Shown: positions 1-8,794, counted from the first letter of the stretch. The stretch is 64,000 nucleotides of DNA from Marinobacter goseongensis (GCF_023156235.1 NZ_JAKZAI010000005.1:124001-188000), one strand, 5' to 3'. The notes: generated by a model from the sequence alone, not told the origin. Numbers and translations are program-made.

Positions 1-303
1 CTTGACGGCGTTCCATCCACCGCGCGTGCACTGCCGGCCATTGCCGATGCGGTCAAAGGCGACCTGAAAATTCTGGTGGATTCCGGCATTCGAACGGGGC
101 TGGATGTACTGCGCATGCTGGCGTTGGGTGCCGATTGCACCATGCTCGGCCGCGCCTACATCTACGCCCTCGCTGTCGACGGCCAGGCCGGCGTCAGCAA
201 TCTACTGGAGTTGATCGAGAAAGAAATGCGGGTCGCTATGGTGCTTACCGGCGCCAAATCCATCAGCGAGATCAATGCCGACCTGCTGGTCTCTGAATCC
301 TAG
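1..303 (+). CDS. lldD: FMN-dependent L-lactate dehydrogenase, C-terminal part
   Basis: The reading frame is open from base 1 and gives the last 100 residues of an alpha-hydroxy-acid dehydrogenase of the LldD type; the start lies upstream of the window. Visible family hallmarks are the FMN phosphate-binding stretch with [20 protein letters not shown], then [11 protein letters not shown], and the C-terminal [10 protein letters not shown] signature. The family oxidises L-lactate to pyruvate at the inner membrane and feeds the quinone pool. Promoter and operon partners cannot be seen. A related (S)-2-hydroxy-acid oxidase cannot be excluded, but the C-terminus fits LldD well. Confidence 0.88.
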   Translation, partial: LDGVPSTARALPAIADAVKGDLKILVDSGIRTGLDVLRMLALGADCTMLGRAYIYALAVDGQAGVSNLLELIEKEMRVAMVLTGAKSISEINADLLVSES

Positions 304-381
304 CGGTATATAGCCCCCTCGGCCTTAGCTGCGTCCCCAGGGGGCAACACCGGCACCCCAGTGCCATCGGCAAAGCACTCG

Positions 382-837
382 TCAGGTCAGGTCATCCAGT
401 ATTTCCTGCACATGCTCGGCCGGCTTGACCTTGCCGTAATGGCGCAGAATCAGCCCCTTCTCATCGATCAGAAACGATTCCCGGTTAACAGACATCACCT
501 GTTTACCGTACATATTCTTCTCCTTGAGCACCTCGTACTGGTTCACCACCACTTCCTCCGGGTCTGCCAGAATCGGGAAGTTCAGCGATTCTTTGCGGGC
601 GAACTTTTCGTGTGACTTGACTGTGTCGCGGCTGACACCGAGTACCTGCACGCCCTGACTGCTGAGCTCATCCAATCGATCCCGAAACTGCTGAGCCTCG
701 GTGGTGCAACCGGGCGTGGCATCACGCGGATAAAAGTAGAGCAGCACTTTCTGACCCTGATAATCAGACAGCGTGTGCGCTTTGTTTTCCTGGTCGTGCA
801 GCGTGAAATCGGGTGCCGTTTTGCCTTCCCAACCCAT
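382..837 (-). CDS. bcp: Thioredoxin-dependent peroxiredoxin, Bcp/PrxQ type
   Basis: A 151-residue peroxiredoxin of the BCP/PrxQ subfamily, which reduces hydroperoxides using thioredoxin. The peroxidatic cysteine is in DATPGCTTEA (residue 44). The resolving cysteine usually found five residues later is replaced (CTTEAQQF), so the enzyme looks like a one-Cys or atypical member. The start chosen is the ATG at 837, because GGAGGA lies just upstream of it; a longer ORF starts at 852 but has no good ribosome-binding site. It is convergent with lldD. Family assignment is firm; the catalytic mechanism is inferred. Confidence 0.93.
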   Translation of the reverse strand: MGWEGKTAPDFTLHDQENKAHTLSDYQGQKVLLYFYPRDATPGCTTEAQQFRDRLDELSSQGVQVLGVSRDTVKSHEKFARKESLNFPILADPEEVVVNQYEVLKEKNMYGKQVMSVNRESFLIDEKGLILRHYGKVKPAEHVQEILDDLT

Positions 838-897
838 CGTGTTTTCCTCCATATTCAGTGATTTCTACCGGTGCATCTGCTCCGATTGTGGTGGTTT

Positions 898-1200
898 TTA
901 TGAAACCTGCGAATACGCCGACCTTACCCGCGTCATGACAAGGCGCGCATCCTCCGCTTTCATCCCGTGCTTGCGCAACTGCGGCATCACCATCGCCCCC
1001 ACCTTGTAGCAGCGTGATGGGGCAATGCCGTGCTTCGAAAATACCTCTGCAATCGCTTGCGACCCGGCCTCCGGATTGGACTTTATCAGCTCGCCAATCT
1101 CGATCGCGCAAGCTTCTTCAGCGGGGTTTTCGGTGTGCTTGCTGCGGCGGATCAGAAACACCGCAACAACCACAAATAATCCAATAATGAGAAACTTCAT
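898..1200 (-). CDS. Small membrane-anchored hypothetical protein
   Basis: A 100-residue protein starting at the ATG at 1200 (MKFLIIGLFVVVAVFLIRR). It has one N-terminal transmembrane helix (about residues 2-17) followed by basic residues and a soluble helical domain of about 80 residues with two cysteines (31 and 64). A longer frame runs upstream on the same strand, but that part is the antisense shadow of the SDR gene. I do not recognise a family. It lies upstream of bcp with a 60-base gap and could be co-transcribed with it. Confidence 0.6.
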   Translation of the reverse strand: MKFLIIGLFVVVAVFLIRRSKHTENPAEEACAIEIGELIKSNPEAGSQAIAEVFSKHGIAPSRCYKVGAMVMPQLRKHGMKAEDARLVMTRVRSAYSQVS

Positions 1201-1330
1201 CGCACTCTTGCCCTTGCCCGTTCGCCCAAACAGCAGTCCTCCACACTGTACCGTTTCAAAGGCCAACGCGCAGCCCCAAGAGACAACCGCCTCCCGAGTG
1301 GGACTCAATGCAATAAATAACCACAGGTCA

Positions 1331-1359
1331 TTTACAATTTCTGACCACCCCTGTATGTT
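1331..1359 (+). promoter_or_regulatory. Candidate sigma-70 promoter of the SDR gene
   Basis: TTTACA at 1331-1336 and TATGTT at 1354-1359 are separated by 17 bases. The -10 box touches the left arm of the palindrome at 1358-1380, so a bound repressor would block the promoter. Prediction from sequence only. Confidence 0.5.
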
Positions 1360-1380
1360 AAGTGACCATCGTTCACTTAA
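1358..1380. promoter_or_regulatory. Palindromic operator, probably for the neighbouring TetR regulator
   Basis: TTAAGTGA-N7-TCACTTAA is a perfect 8+8 inverted repeat with a 7-base spacer. It lies immediately before the SDR gene and overlaps the predicted promoter. TetR-family repressors typically bind such palindromes at the promoter of their own operon, and a TetR gene is the next gene downstream. The link to this regulator is inference. Confidence 0.7.
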
Positions 1381-1392
1381 ATGGAGCAGATC

Positions 1393-2154
1393 ATGTCCTA
1401 TGTGGTTATCACCGGCGCCAGTGCCGGCATCGGCGAGTGTTTCGCCCGGGCACTCGCGAGTGAAAAGCAGAACCTGATTCTGGTGGCTCGCCGGGAAGAG
1501 CGCCTGAATACCCTGGCCGCCGAGCTGAAGCAGCAGCATGGCATCGAGGCCGTTGTCCTGAAAGCCGATCTGGCAGATCAGGCCGACGCAGACACCCTGG
1601 CAAAACAGATCAATGAAGGCGGCTGGGCGCTGTCTGGCCTGATCAACAACGCCGGCTTCGGCGACCGCGGGGCGTTTACCGATCTTCCACTTGAACGCCA
1701 GCTGGCGATGATTCAGGTGAACATCACCTCCCTGGTCTCCCTGACCTGGCAACTGCTGCCCTCCCTGCGCAAACAGCCGGGGAGCTTTGTGATCAACGTG
1801 GCGTCCACTGCGGCGTTTCAGGCCGGGCCGAATATGGCGGTCTACTACGCCACCAAGGCCTTCGTGCTTTCCTTCTCCGAAGCCTTGCATGAAGAGCTGA
1901 GGGGGGCAGGCGTTGCCGTGAGCACGCTGTGCCCGGGCGCTACCGATTCCGAGTTCGCCCAGGAAGCCCACATGACCGACACCAAACTGTTCAAAGCCGG
2001 CGCCATGACGGCGGAAGCGGTGGTCCGGAAATCCCTCGCCCGGCGCCGAAAAGCCATTGTGATTCCGGGGCTGCGTAACCTGTTGATGATGTGGTCTGGT
2101 AAACTCTCGCCCCGAGCCGTGACACGACGGCTGGCCGGTTGGCTGCAGGCCTGA
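1393..2154 (+). CDS. Short-chain dehydrogenase/reductase (SDR)
   Basis: A 253-residue classical SDR. The Rossmann signature TGASAGIG is near the N-terminus, NNAG follows (LINNAGFG), and the catalytic Tyr/Lys pair is in YYATK with the upstream Ser in NVASTAAF. The start at 1393 has GGAGC about eight bases upstream; an in-frame ATG at 1381 overlaps the operator and is less likely. The family oxidises or reduces alcohols and ketones with NAD(P); the substrate cannot be read from sequence. The TetR gene follows after 27 bases, so the pair is probably one autoregulated operon. Confidence 0.9.
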   Translation: MSYVVITGASAGIGECFARALASEKQNLILVARREERLNTLAAELKQQHGIEAVVLKADLADQADADTLAKQINEGGWALSGLINNAGFGDRGAFTDLPLERQLAMIQVNITSLVSLTWQLLPSLRKQPGSFVINVASTAAFQAGPNMAVYYATKAFVLSFSEALHEELRGAGVAVSTLCPGATDSEFAQEAHMTDTKLFKAGAMTAEAVVRKSLARRRKAIVIPGLRNLLMMWSGKLSPRAVTRRLAGWLQA

Positions 2155-2181
2155 TGCCGGCCAACACGCGAGAACATTGAG

Positions 2182-2904
2182 GTGGTTTTGAAGCACAGAT
2201 TATGCGGCGGTAAACAACGCGCCCGGTCCGAATCGGACAAGGCGCAGCGGGAACAACAGATACTCGATGCGGCGGAAGGTCTGTTTCTGGAACATCGCTT
2301 CCACGGTCTGACCCTGGCGGATGTCGCCCGTGAAACCGGGCTCACCAAAGCCGCGCTGTATCGGTATTTCCGCAGCAAGGAGCTGCTGTTCATTGCCGTA
2401 TACCGCCGGGCCATGACCGGATGGGCATCAGACGTGGAAGCGGTTGGCCAAGATGGTTTTCCCGACCAGTTTGTTGATCGCATTCTGGCCCATCCCGTGT
2501 TCTGCGGCCTGACCGCCATCCTGCACATTGCCCTGGAAACCGGCCTGAGCGAGGAAGAGGCCCGGGAATTCAAACTGTTCCTGCTGGCCCAGACCCGCCG
2601 CCTGACGGCCGTTATCGCCGCGGCGACCGGCCAGGAAGAAGCCGCCTGCCTGCGCTATCTGATGCAGTGCCAGCAGGCGTTGATCGGCTGCTGGCACATG
2701 TCCCACCCGCCGGAGCCGGCGCGCAAAGCGATGCAGGTGGAACCGTTGACCGTGTTTCAGGTGGAGTTTGCGGACACGCTCCGGCATCACCTGCGGGTTT
2801 TGACCGAGGCGTTTGGGGGAGGTGGGCCGAATGCCTTCTGTAGCGATGACTGCCGTGCAGGAAAACCGGGGTACCCGTTAACGAAGCAGAAACCAAAACA
2901 CTAA
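2182..2904 (+). CDS. TetR/AcrR family transcriptional regulator
   Basis: A 240-residue regulator. The N-terminal TetR HTH is clear (about residues 22-70: ILDAAEGLFLEHRFHGLTLADVARETGLTKAALYRYFRSKELLF), followed by a helical ligand-binding domain with no recognisable ligand signature. The start is a GTG at 2182 or a TTG at 2188; GAGG at 2179-2182 would favour the TTG. The tail overlaps the end of the converging gene at 2878 by 27 bases. It probably represses the SDR operon through the palindrome at 1358-1380. Confidence 0.88.
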   Translation: MVLKHRLCGGKQRARSESDKAQREQQILDAAEGLFLEHRFHGLTLADVARETGLTKAALYRYFRSKELLFIAVYRRAMTGWASDVEAVGQDGFPDQFVDRILAHPVFCGLTAILHIALETGLSEEEAREFKLFLLAQTRRLTAVIAAATGQEEAACLRYLMQCQQALIGCWHMSHPPEPARKAMQVEPLTVFQVEFADTLRHHLRVLTEAFGGGGPNAFCSDDCRAGKPGYPLTKQKPKH

Positions 2905-3105
2905 GCCGGCACCCACGCAAAGAAGCACAGCGAAATGGACCGCCAGGTTCTTCCGCGCTGTTGGAGCGGGCTTTCTGCTGAAACTGAAGTAGTCCTCTCC
3001 AAACAGCCCAACGCCGCAGCCCTCACAGTAGTTTTTTGAGTAGGACACCCTGAGCGCCGATGGCTCAAACTTTTTCCGACAGCTGTAACAACTAGGCTTG
3101 ATCAT
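2878..3105 (-). CDS. Small zinc-ribbon membrane protein, hypothetical
   Basis: A 75-residue protein with two cysteine pairs (CYSC near residue 6 and CEGC near residue 28) that should form a zinc ribbon, then a basic linker and one C-terminal transmembrane helix (about 55-73). GGAG sits seven bases before the ATG at 3105. It overlaps the 3' end of the converging TetR gene. The architecture (CxxC...CxxC plus a tail anchor) is seen in many small uncharacterised bacterial proteins; no function can be assigned. Confidence 0.65.
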   Translation of the reverse strand: MIKPSCYSCRKKFEPSALRVSYSKNYCEGCGVGLFGEDYFSFSRKPAPTARKNLAVHFAVLLCVGAGLVFWFLLR

Positions 3106-3225
3106 CTCGGGCTCCGGGCAAACAACTGGGCATCATGTTTTCATGGGTCATATACAGTGCGATTATAATCACGGACTCAACCAGACCCACTCAATTTTCG
3201 AACTCCAAGCCTCGGGCCTAACACT

Positions 3226-4170
3226 GTGAGCACTCTCCATCGAAGCAAACAAAGCCCAGACAGGCCAGTCCGCAAAGGCCTGCACCCGAGGAATCTGCAC
3301 AATGGGGGCTACGACTTCCCTGCCCTCATAAAAAGCCATCCAGCGCTCGCCCCCTATGTGAAACCGAACGCCCATGGCGACCTTTCCATCGATTTCGCCG
3401 ACCCGCTGGCGGTAAAAACCCTCAACGCCGCTTTATTGAACCGGTACTACCATATTGCCAACTGGGACATCCCAGAGGGCGCACTTTGCCCGCCGATCCC
3501 GGGCAGAGCGGACTATATCCATCACATGGCGGACTTACTGGGGATCGAGCCCGGGGCTGAACAGCCCAACATCAAATTGCTCGACATAGGCACGGGAGCC
3601 AACGGCATCTACCCGCTACTGGCCTGCCAGATTTACGGCTGGCAATGTGTCGGCAGTGACATCAACACCCCGTCCATTGAGAACGTCGCCGGGATCATTG
3701 CCCACAACCCCATCCTTAAAGACCGCTTCACGCTGCGCACGCAGCCCGATAAAAACCACATCTTTGAGGGGGTCATTCAAGCCGGGGAGTTCTTTGACGT
3801 CAGCGTCTGCAACCCACCCTTCCATGCCTCACTCGATGAAGCGCTCAAGGGCAATCAGCTTAAACGCAATAACCTGGCGCGCAGCCGCGGTGAGCAACGA
3901 GCAAAAACCGAATCCGCCATGCTGAATTTTGGCGGGCTGGGCGCAGAGCTGTGGTGCAAGGGCGGTGAACAGCTGTTTCTGAAAAAGCTGATCAGAGAGA
4001 GCCATACGTATTCCACGCAGTGCCGCTGGTTTACCAGCCTGGTTTCCAAAGCCGACAATGTAAAACCGGCAAAGAAATTGATTCGTAAACTCGGCGCTGT
4101 TGATGTACGGGAAATAGAAATGAAACAGGGAAACAAGATGACCAGGGTACTGGCCTGGACATACCTCTGA
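3226..4170 (+). CDS. rlmF: 23S rRNA (adenine(1618)-N6)-methyltransferase
   Basis: A 314-residue RlmF-type methyltransferase that transfers a methyl group from SAM to N6 of A1618 of 23S rRNA. Diagnostic features are GLHPRNLHNGGYDFPALI at the N-terminus, the SAM-binding LLDIGTGANGIYPLL, and the N6-adenine methyltransferase motif NPPFH. The start is a GTG at 3226 without a convincing ribosome-binding site, but the N-terminus aligns with the family from there. Length is normal. Confidence 0.93.
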   Translation: MSTLHRSKQSPDRPVRKGLHPRNLHNGGYDFPALIKSHPALAPYVKPNAHGDLSIDFADPLAVKTLNAALLNRYYHIANWDIPEGALCPPIPGRADYIHHMADLLGIEPGAEQPNIKLLDIGTGANGIYPLLACQIYGWQCVGSDINTPSIENVAGIIAHNPILKDRFTLRTQPDKNHIFEGVIQAGEFFDVSVCNPPFHASLDEALKGNQLKRNNLARSRGEQRAKTESAMLNFGGLGAELWCKGGEQLFLKKLIRESHTYSTQCRWFTSLVSKADNVKPAKKLIRKLGAVDVREIEMKQGNKMTRVLAWTYL

Positions 4171-4251
4171 GCCGCTCCCGAGGTGACGCATGGTGAAGAG
4201 ACCAGAAACCAGAGCTGTCCCGATCCAACGATCTTTCTGAAGAGGCCCCCC

Positions 4252-4797
4252 ATGGCAAAGCCAAAACGCATCTATCTCGCCGGCCCGGAAGTCTTCTTCC
4301 CCGCTGAGGAACACCAGGCCATCGTCGCCGAGAAAAAACGCCTGCTCCGGGAAAACGGGTTCGAGGGCGTCGACCCACTGGACACGGCGCTGACATTTTC
4401 AGGTAATGAGGCAAAACTCAGGCGCGGCCATCGGATCTACCGGGCCAATCGTGAACTGATGGACAGCTGTGATGCCATCATCGCCAACCTGACACCCTTT
4501 CGCGGCATCAGCGCCGACCCGGGCACCGTCTTTGAGGTGGGCTATATGGCCGGACAGGGCAAACCCGCCTTCGGGTTTACCCTGGACAACCGATACTACC
4601 GGGATCGGGCAGGCGCCGCCGAACTGGACGAGCTGGGCCATACCATTGAGGACTTCGAGATGCGTGACAACCTGATGATCGAAGGCGGAATCCATGGTGC
4701 CGGCGGCCAGCTCTTCGTGGCCGAGCAGCCAGGCGAACACCGTTTCTTCTCGGCCGAGCTGTTCCGCCGCTGTGTGAGGGCCCTGGCCAATGTCTGA
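4252..4797 (+). CDS. Nucleoside 2-deoxyribosyltransferase family protein
   Basis: A 181-residue protein starting at the ATG at 4252, which has AGAGG upstream; the longer frame beginning at 4183 is not supported. It shows the family pattern: YLAGPEVFF at the N-terminus, DSCDAIIANLTPFRG, DPGTVFEVGYMAG with the expected catalytic Glu, and a C-terminal segment after the DNLMI motif. Members cleave or transfer the N-glycosidic bond of deoxynucleosides or related nucleotides. It overlaps the MOSC gene by eight bases, so the two are probably translated together. Confidence 0.87.
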   Translation: MAKPKRIYLAGPEVFFPAEEHQAIVAEKKRLLRENGFEGVDPLDTALTFSGNEAKLRRGHRIYRANRELMDSCDAIIANLTPFRGISADPGTVFEVGYMAGQGKPAFGFTLDNRYYRDRAGAAELDELGHTIEDFEMRDNLMIEGGIHGAGGQLFVAEQPGEHRFFSAELFRRCVRALANV

Positions 4798-5278
4798 CCA
4801 GTCTTCACTGCAAACTCTGTTAGACACCCTCCCCCAAACCGGCCACGTGGCCTGGATCGGCATCCGCCCCGCCCGTGGTGAGGCCATGGAGGCGCTCGAC
4901 AGTGCAGCGGTCACCCCCGGCAAAGGCCTGGAAGGCGACCGGTTCAAAGGCCGCGAGACCAGCAAACGGCAAGTGACCCTGATCCAGAAAGAGCACCTGT
5001 ACGCCATCGCCTCCTGCCTGCAGCGGGAGGCCATTGCACCCGGGGTGTTCCGGCGCAACATTGTGGTGTCTGGCCTGAACCTGCTGGCCCTGAAAGGCAA
5101 ACGGTTCCGCGTCGGCAGTGTGGTGCTGGAGTACACCGGCCTTTGCCACCCCTGCAGCAAAATGGAAACCACGCTAGGGCCCGGCGGTTACAACGCCATG
5201 CGCGGACATGGGGGCATTACCGCGCGGGTGGTAAAGGCGGGGGACATTGCCCTTGGGGACAAGGTTCAGGTTTTGTGA
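4790..5278 (+). CDS. MOSC domain protein
   Basis: A 162-residue stand-alone MOSC domain. The conserved cysteine lies in YTGLCHPCSKME (about residue 118), and GDRFKG and RRNIVVSG are typical of the fold. MOSC proteins move sulfur or bind the molybdenum cofactor, as in YiiM, which reduces N-hydroxylated purines. The eight-base overlap with a nucleoside deoxyribosyltransferase suggests a role in removing damaged nucleobases; that functional link is inference. Confidence 0.85.
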   Translation: MSDQSSLQTLLDTLPQTGHVAWIGIRPARGEAMEALDSAAVTPGKGLEGDRFKGRETSKRQVTLIQKEHLYAIASCLQREAIAPGVFRRNIVVSGLNLLALKGKRFRVGSVVLEYTGLCHPCSKMETTLGPGGYNAMRGHGGITARVVKAGDIALGDKVQVL

Positions 5279-5358
5279 CTGGCTGACTCTTCACTGGGCG
5301 ATCGCCATGGGTTCAAACCTCGACGATTCATGCCCACGCGGCGTGTTTGCGCTTCCAG

Positions 5359-6105
5359 TCACTTTTTAAAGAATCTTGGGTTTCGTTCAATAAAGGAATC
5401 AATCCAGCGTTCCAGAAACGATTTCCTGTCAGCATTCTTCAAATAGCGCCATCCCATTACGGCGATCACCAAGGCGCCGGTTGCATCCACGATGAGATCC
5501 CACATGGTATCCGTTAACCCGGACGGGTCACCAAGCATCGGCTTTTGCATATTCATGCCGAACACGCTGTCCATGGTGAACTCAAAAATCTCCCACAGCG
5601 CGCCCACACCCAGGGCAAACATGAAGGCAAAAAAGGCAACGAAGCCGGGCTTCATATGCACATGAATCTTCTCGGTCTCGTTCATGACATGCACCAGCAG
5701 AAAACCGAGAATGCCCAGCAGAAACCCTGACGTAGTGTGCAGAGCCATATCCCACCACCAGAACCGCGTGTAATAGTCGCGGATCTCTCCGAGAAACAGA
5801 GACGCAAAAACAAACGCGATGGCAGCCAGCTGCAGCTCAGGGGGGATGTGTATTCGGAAACGGCGTTCAAATAACAGCGGAAAAAAGGTGATGGCGATGA
5901 TCATTGACGTCAGGAAGGCGGTGAACCAATTCTGGCTGAGGACGGCCAGGACAGTTTCACCCACCAGTATCAGCTGGAGAACCAACGTGATCCTTTGATG
6001 CGTTACTCGAATGCGCATAAGCTCTGAAATTCTTGCTCCACCAAACCGAATACTATCATTCTTCGGTGGAGAACTTCCTTTCGAAGCCGAGGCCATCGGG
6101 GACAC
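5359..6105 (-). CDS. Multi-pass membrane protein, YjdF/DUF2238-like
   Basis: A 248-residue integral membrane protein with about six hydrophobic segments. The motifs WWWDMALHTTSGFLLGILG, GALWEIFEFTMD and DTMWDLIVDATGALV match the DUF2238/YjdF pattern of acidic and aromatic residues within helices. The frame opens with a GTG at 6105; an internal ATG at 6018 (MRIRVTHQ) is also possible and would drop an unlikely 29-residue polar leader. Function is unknown. It diverges from the DUF2860 gene. Confidence 0.7.
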   Translation of the reverse strand: MSPMASASKGSSPPKNDSIRFGGARISELMRIRVTHQRITLVLQLILVGETVLAVLSQNWFTAFLTSMIIAITFFPLLFERRFRIHIPPELQLAAIAFVFASLFLGEIRDYYTRFWWWDMALHTTSGFLLGILGFLLVHVMNETEKIHVHMKPGFVAFFAFMFALGVGALWEIFEFTMDSVFGMNMQKPMLGDPSGLTDTMWDLIVDATGALVIAVMGWRYLKNADRKSFLERWIDSFIERNPRFFKK

Positions 6106-6226
6106 AGAACGACTTGTCTGAAATCGAACAGTGCCTTGCCAGCGTAGTTATCTCCAGCGGGCAAATCACTGGCTGTATACCTCAGGCCTATTGATACCCG
6201 AATCGTCGCGACCCCGGAGTTCTGAA

Positions 6227-7180
6227 ATGAAAAAGTACCTTGCCCTGTCCACCCTGATCATCGCATCGCCCGGCTATGCGCAATTCGCGCCTCAGGAGGG
6301 TATCAGCGGTGAAATCTCATTGAATGCAGGGGTTATCTCTTCAACGTCAAACTTTAACGTCGATGGCGATGCCACCATCAACTCCCTTGATAACAAGGCT
6401 CAAAGTGAGTCAGATGTCCTGATAGCGCCACTTGGCAACGTTGCCTACACCTTTGGCGAGAAACTGGAACAACAAATCTATTTTGGTACTACAAGGGAAG
6501 ACATTGCGGTCGGCACCCTGGCCGTTCAGCTGGGATATAACCACAAACTCAGCTCCGGTACCGTCGTGGATATTTCCTTCTTACCGACGGTGATATCCGG
6601 AGAAACCTGGCAGAACCCCTATCAGCTCAACACAGCCAGAAAAGAGACCGACGTTGAAGGCAATGCCTACCGCCTGCAGTTGAAGAGCATCTCGGGATCC
6701 GGCTTCAGTGTCGATCTCGCCTACGCCACCTCAGATGTCGAGGACGATCTCAACGCCGGCACGGATCTGGCCCGCGATGCCAACACTTACTATGCCAAAG
6801 GCAGCTACCGCTTTACGGTATCGCCTACCAGCTTTGTCACACCGTCCGCCGTTTACATCCAACATGACGCTGATGGTAGCGCCAACAGCTTCGATTCCCA
6901 TGGCGGCGAAATCAGCTGGGTCAATCTTCTGGGCCGGCAAAGCCTGGTGTTAACGGCGGGGTTCGCCAGTCGCGACTACGACAGCGCCAGTGCGCTGTTC
7001 AATAAAAATCGTTCGGATGACGAATTCAGCCTGTTCGCAGCCTACGAATACGCGGAATTCATGGGATGGAAAGATTGGTCGTTCATTTCCTTTGCCGGCT
7101 ATGGCGACACCCAATCCAATCTGACTTTCTACGATGAGTCTTCCTATCTGTTTGCCGTTGGTCTCAACTACAAATTCTGA
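6227..7180 (+). CDS. DUF2860-like outer membrane beta-barrel protein
   Basis: A 317-residue secreted protein. The chosen start at 6227 gives a clean signal peptide (MKKYLALSTLIIASPGYA, cut before Q) and has CCGGAG upstream; the longer frame from 6131 is not supported. The mature part is rich in alternating polar and aromatic residues and ends in aromatic FAVGLNYKF, the usual C-terminal signal of an outer membrane barrel. It resembles DUF2860 proteins. The transported or bound ligand is unknown. Confidence 0.75.
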   Translation: MKKYLALSTLIIASPGYAQFAPQEGISGEISLNAGVISSTSNFNVDGDATINSLDNKAQSESDVLIAPLGNVAYTFGEKLEQQIYFGTTREDIAVGTLAVQLGYNHKLSSGTVVDISFLPTVISGETWQNPYQLNTARKETDVEGNAYRLQLKSISGSGFSVDLAYATSDVEDDLNAGTDLARDANTYYAKGSYRFTVSPTSFVTPSAVYIQHDADGSANSFDSHGGEISWVNLLGRQSLVLTAGFASRDYDSASALFNKNRSDDEFSLFAAYEYAEFMGWKDWSFISFAGYGDTQSNLTFYDESSYLFAVGLNYKF

Positions 7181-7343
7181 ACAGGCCGGGTCTCGCTGTT
7201 TATTGCCCGATTGATCAAGCTCTGCTCGATTAAAAACTGAGTCTGTCATTGCGCGCCAGAAATCTGCTATTGAGGGTAATCCACAACAGGTTTGAATAAG
7301 CCCACGGTTCGCGTCCGGAAAATAATTCTTTCCCGGTTGCCCA

Positions 7344-7640
7344 TTATCGAGTGGAAATGCCGTCGATCTCAGTCACCGTTTTGGCATCCGCCCGCTCAAT
7401 AATTTTCACGAGGGTGGATTGAATCGTTTCATCTTCCCGGGCGTCACCGTCACTCACAAACGTTTGCTTCTGAGGATCGGCGCCCTCTTCCTCAGTATAT
7501 GAAACAACGACGTCGGTGGCTGACTCCGGTGTTTTACCGGGGCCCGCTTTACCGAAGTACTCCAGCGAAACCAACGGGTAGCCGTGAAAGCCCTTCTTAA
7601 CCTGCTTTGCAATGCGCTTCTTTGCTTTGTCCAAATGCAT
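7344..7640 (-). CDS. Hypothetical 98-residue cytoplasmic protein
   Basis: A small lysine- and glutamate-rich soluble protein (MHLDKAKKRIAKQVKKGFHGYP at the start). It has no signal peptide, membrane segment or known motif. The regular mix of charged residues and a compact alpha/beta pattern look like real coding sequence, and I believe similar small proteins occur in related marine gammaproteobacteria. No clear ribosome-binding site precedes the ATG at 7640. Function is unknown. Confidence 0.55.
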   Translation of the reverse strand: MHLDKAKKRIAKQVKKGFHGYPLVSLEYFGKAGPGKTPESATDVVVSYTEEEGADPQKQTFVSDGDAREDETIQSTLVKIIERADAKTVTEIDGISTR

Positions 7641-7680
7641 ATTGGGGGCCTGTCGCGGATCGTGTTATCTGGGTACCGGA

Positions 7681-8136
7681 TCAAACCGGCAGTTCAATAA
7701 TCTCACCTACCACACTGTCTTTGCTCACCTGCAACCGCCCCACCGTGATCGGCAGAGTAAACCGTCGGGGCCCGGCGCTACCTGGATTGAAAGAAAGCAC
7801 ATCGCCAACCCACTCATTACGGGGTTTGTGGGAATGGCCGGCGATGACCACGCGGAAGCGGCCTTGCGGATCGAGATCGAGGGTTTTGACGTCGTGGAGC
7901 ATGTAGAAAGCGTGGCCCAGAAATTCCAGCTCCTGAACATCAGGAAGGGTTGCTGCCCGACCGGTTTTGTCGATATTGCCACGGATCGCAACCACGGGCG
8001 CAATCGCCTCCAGTGCTTCCAGAACCTCGTCTCGCCCCACGTCACCGGCATGAAGGATCAGATCCGAGCCTTTCAAAACCTCCAGGGCTTCGGGACGCAT
8101 TTTGCTGTGGGTGTCTGCGATCACTCCGATTTGCAT
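7681..8136 (-). CDS. YfcE/MJ0936-type metallophosphodiesterase
   Basis: A 151-residue calcineurin-like phosphoesterase. All metal-binding motifs are present in order: IADTHS (DxH), LHAGDVG, IRGNID, and AGHSHKPRNE with NPGS near the end. The start at 8136 (MQIGVIADTH) has GAGGGG upstream; the longer frame from 8181 is not supported. The family hydrolyses phosphodiesters with Mn or other divalent metals. Length is typical for the small YfcE-like group. Confidence 0.88.
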   Translation of the reverse strand: MQIGVIADTHSKMRPEALEVLKGSDLILHAGDVGRDEVLEALEAIAPVVAIRGNIDKTGRAATLPDVQELEFLGHAFYMLHDVKTLDLDPQGRFRVVIAGHSHKPRNEWVGDVLSFNPGSAGPRRFTLPITVGRLQVSKDSVVGEIIELPV

Positions 8137-8287
8137 GCTTACGCCCCTCATCGTTCCCATAAGAGTTCTAGAAGACTTCACTCAACATTAGCTCAGACAT
8201 TACCATCGGCAGAGTATCATCCTCAGGAGCGTCGCTGAATCATCAACTACCGCACTCAAATGGAAATGGCGAAACAGGGACTGTGAA

Positions 8288-8794
8288 ATGAAGAAATTTG
8301 CCTTACTACTTACACTGGCAATTACCTCGGTAACGGCCTGCGCACAAGCCGACCAAGTCATTACCGCAGTATTCTCCGGCATGAAGTTCCAGGTGCCCGG
8401 CGCCCCCGTGATCATCGGTGCTCTCGGCCAGAGCAACGATATCCTGCTGATAAAGTTTTCAAACAATCCCGGAGAGCGTTACATCAGTTTTAGTGCCGAG
8501 AATTCACTGGATACTGGCGGCTGCGAAGTGGGCACCTTCTTCGAAGCTATTCTGGAAAAGAGTTCGGAGGGTGAGTGCGAAAAATCCGCCGTTGAATCGT
8601 TCCAGAGCGTATTCGTCAAAGGGACACGTTCAGGCGCTTGGAAGGGAGAGGATCGGTATTATTACTTCCTCTCCGATAGCGAAAGGTCTTTTGTCTTTTT
8701 CAGGTCTCAGGCTGGGCATCTGGTTAAGCTTGAATCCGATTTTCTTGAGGCTCGGGATTTCAGGGCACTGCTGGGAGATGCCACCAATCCGTGA
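8288..8794 (+). CDS. Secreted hypothetical protein, probable lipoprotein
   Basis: A 168-residue protein with an N-terminal signal sequence ending in SVTAC at residue 18, which fits a lipobox; cleavage by signal peptidase I shortly after is the alternative. The mature part has two further cysteines (GGCEVG and GECEKS) that could form a disulfide, and no recognisable domain. The gene stands alone between the divergent phosphodiesterase and the convergent repeat protein. Function is unknown. Confidence 0.65.
   Translation: MKKFALLLTLAITSVTACAQADQVITAVFSGMKFQVPGAPVIIGALGQSNDILLIKFSNNPGERYISFSAENSLDTGGCEVGTFFEAILEKSSEGECEKSAVESFQSVFVKGTRSGAWKGEDRYYYFLSDSERSFVFFRSQAGHLVKLESDFLEARDFRALLGDATNP

Noticed and set aside
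898..2196. Minus-strand frame of 432 residues
   Set aside because: Only the last 100 residues (from 1200) are a plausible gene; the rest is antisense to the SDR gene.
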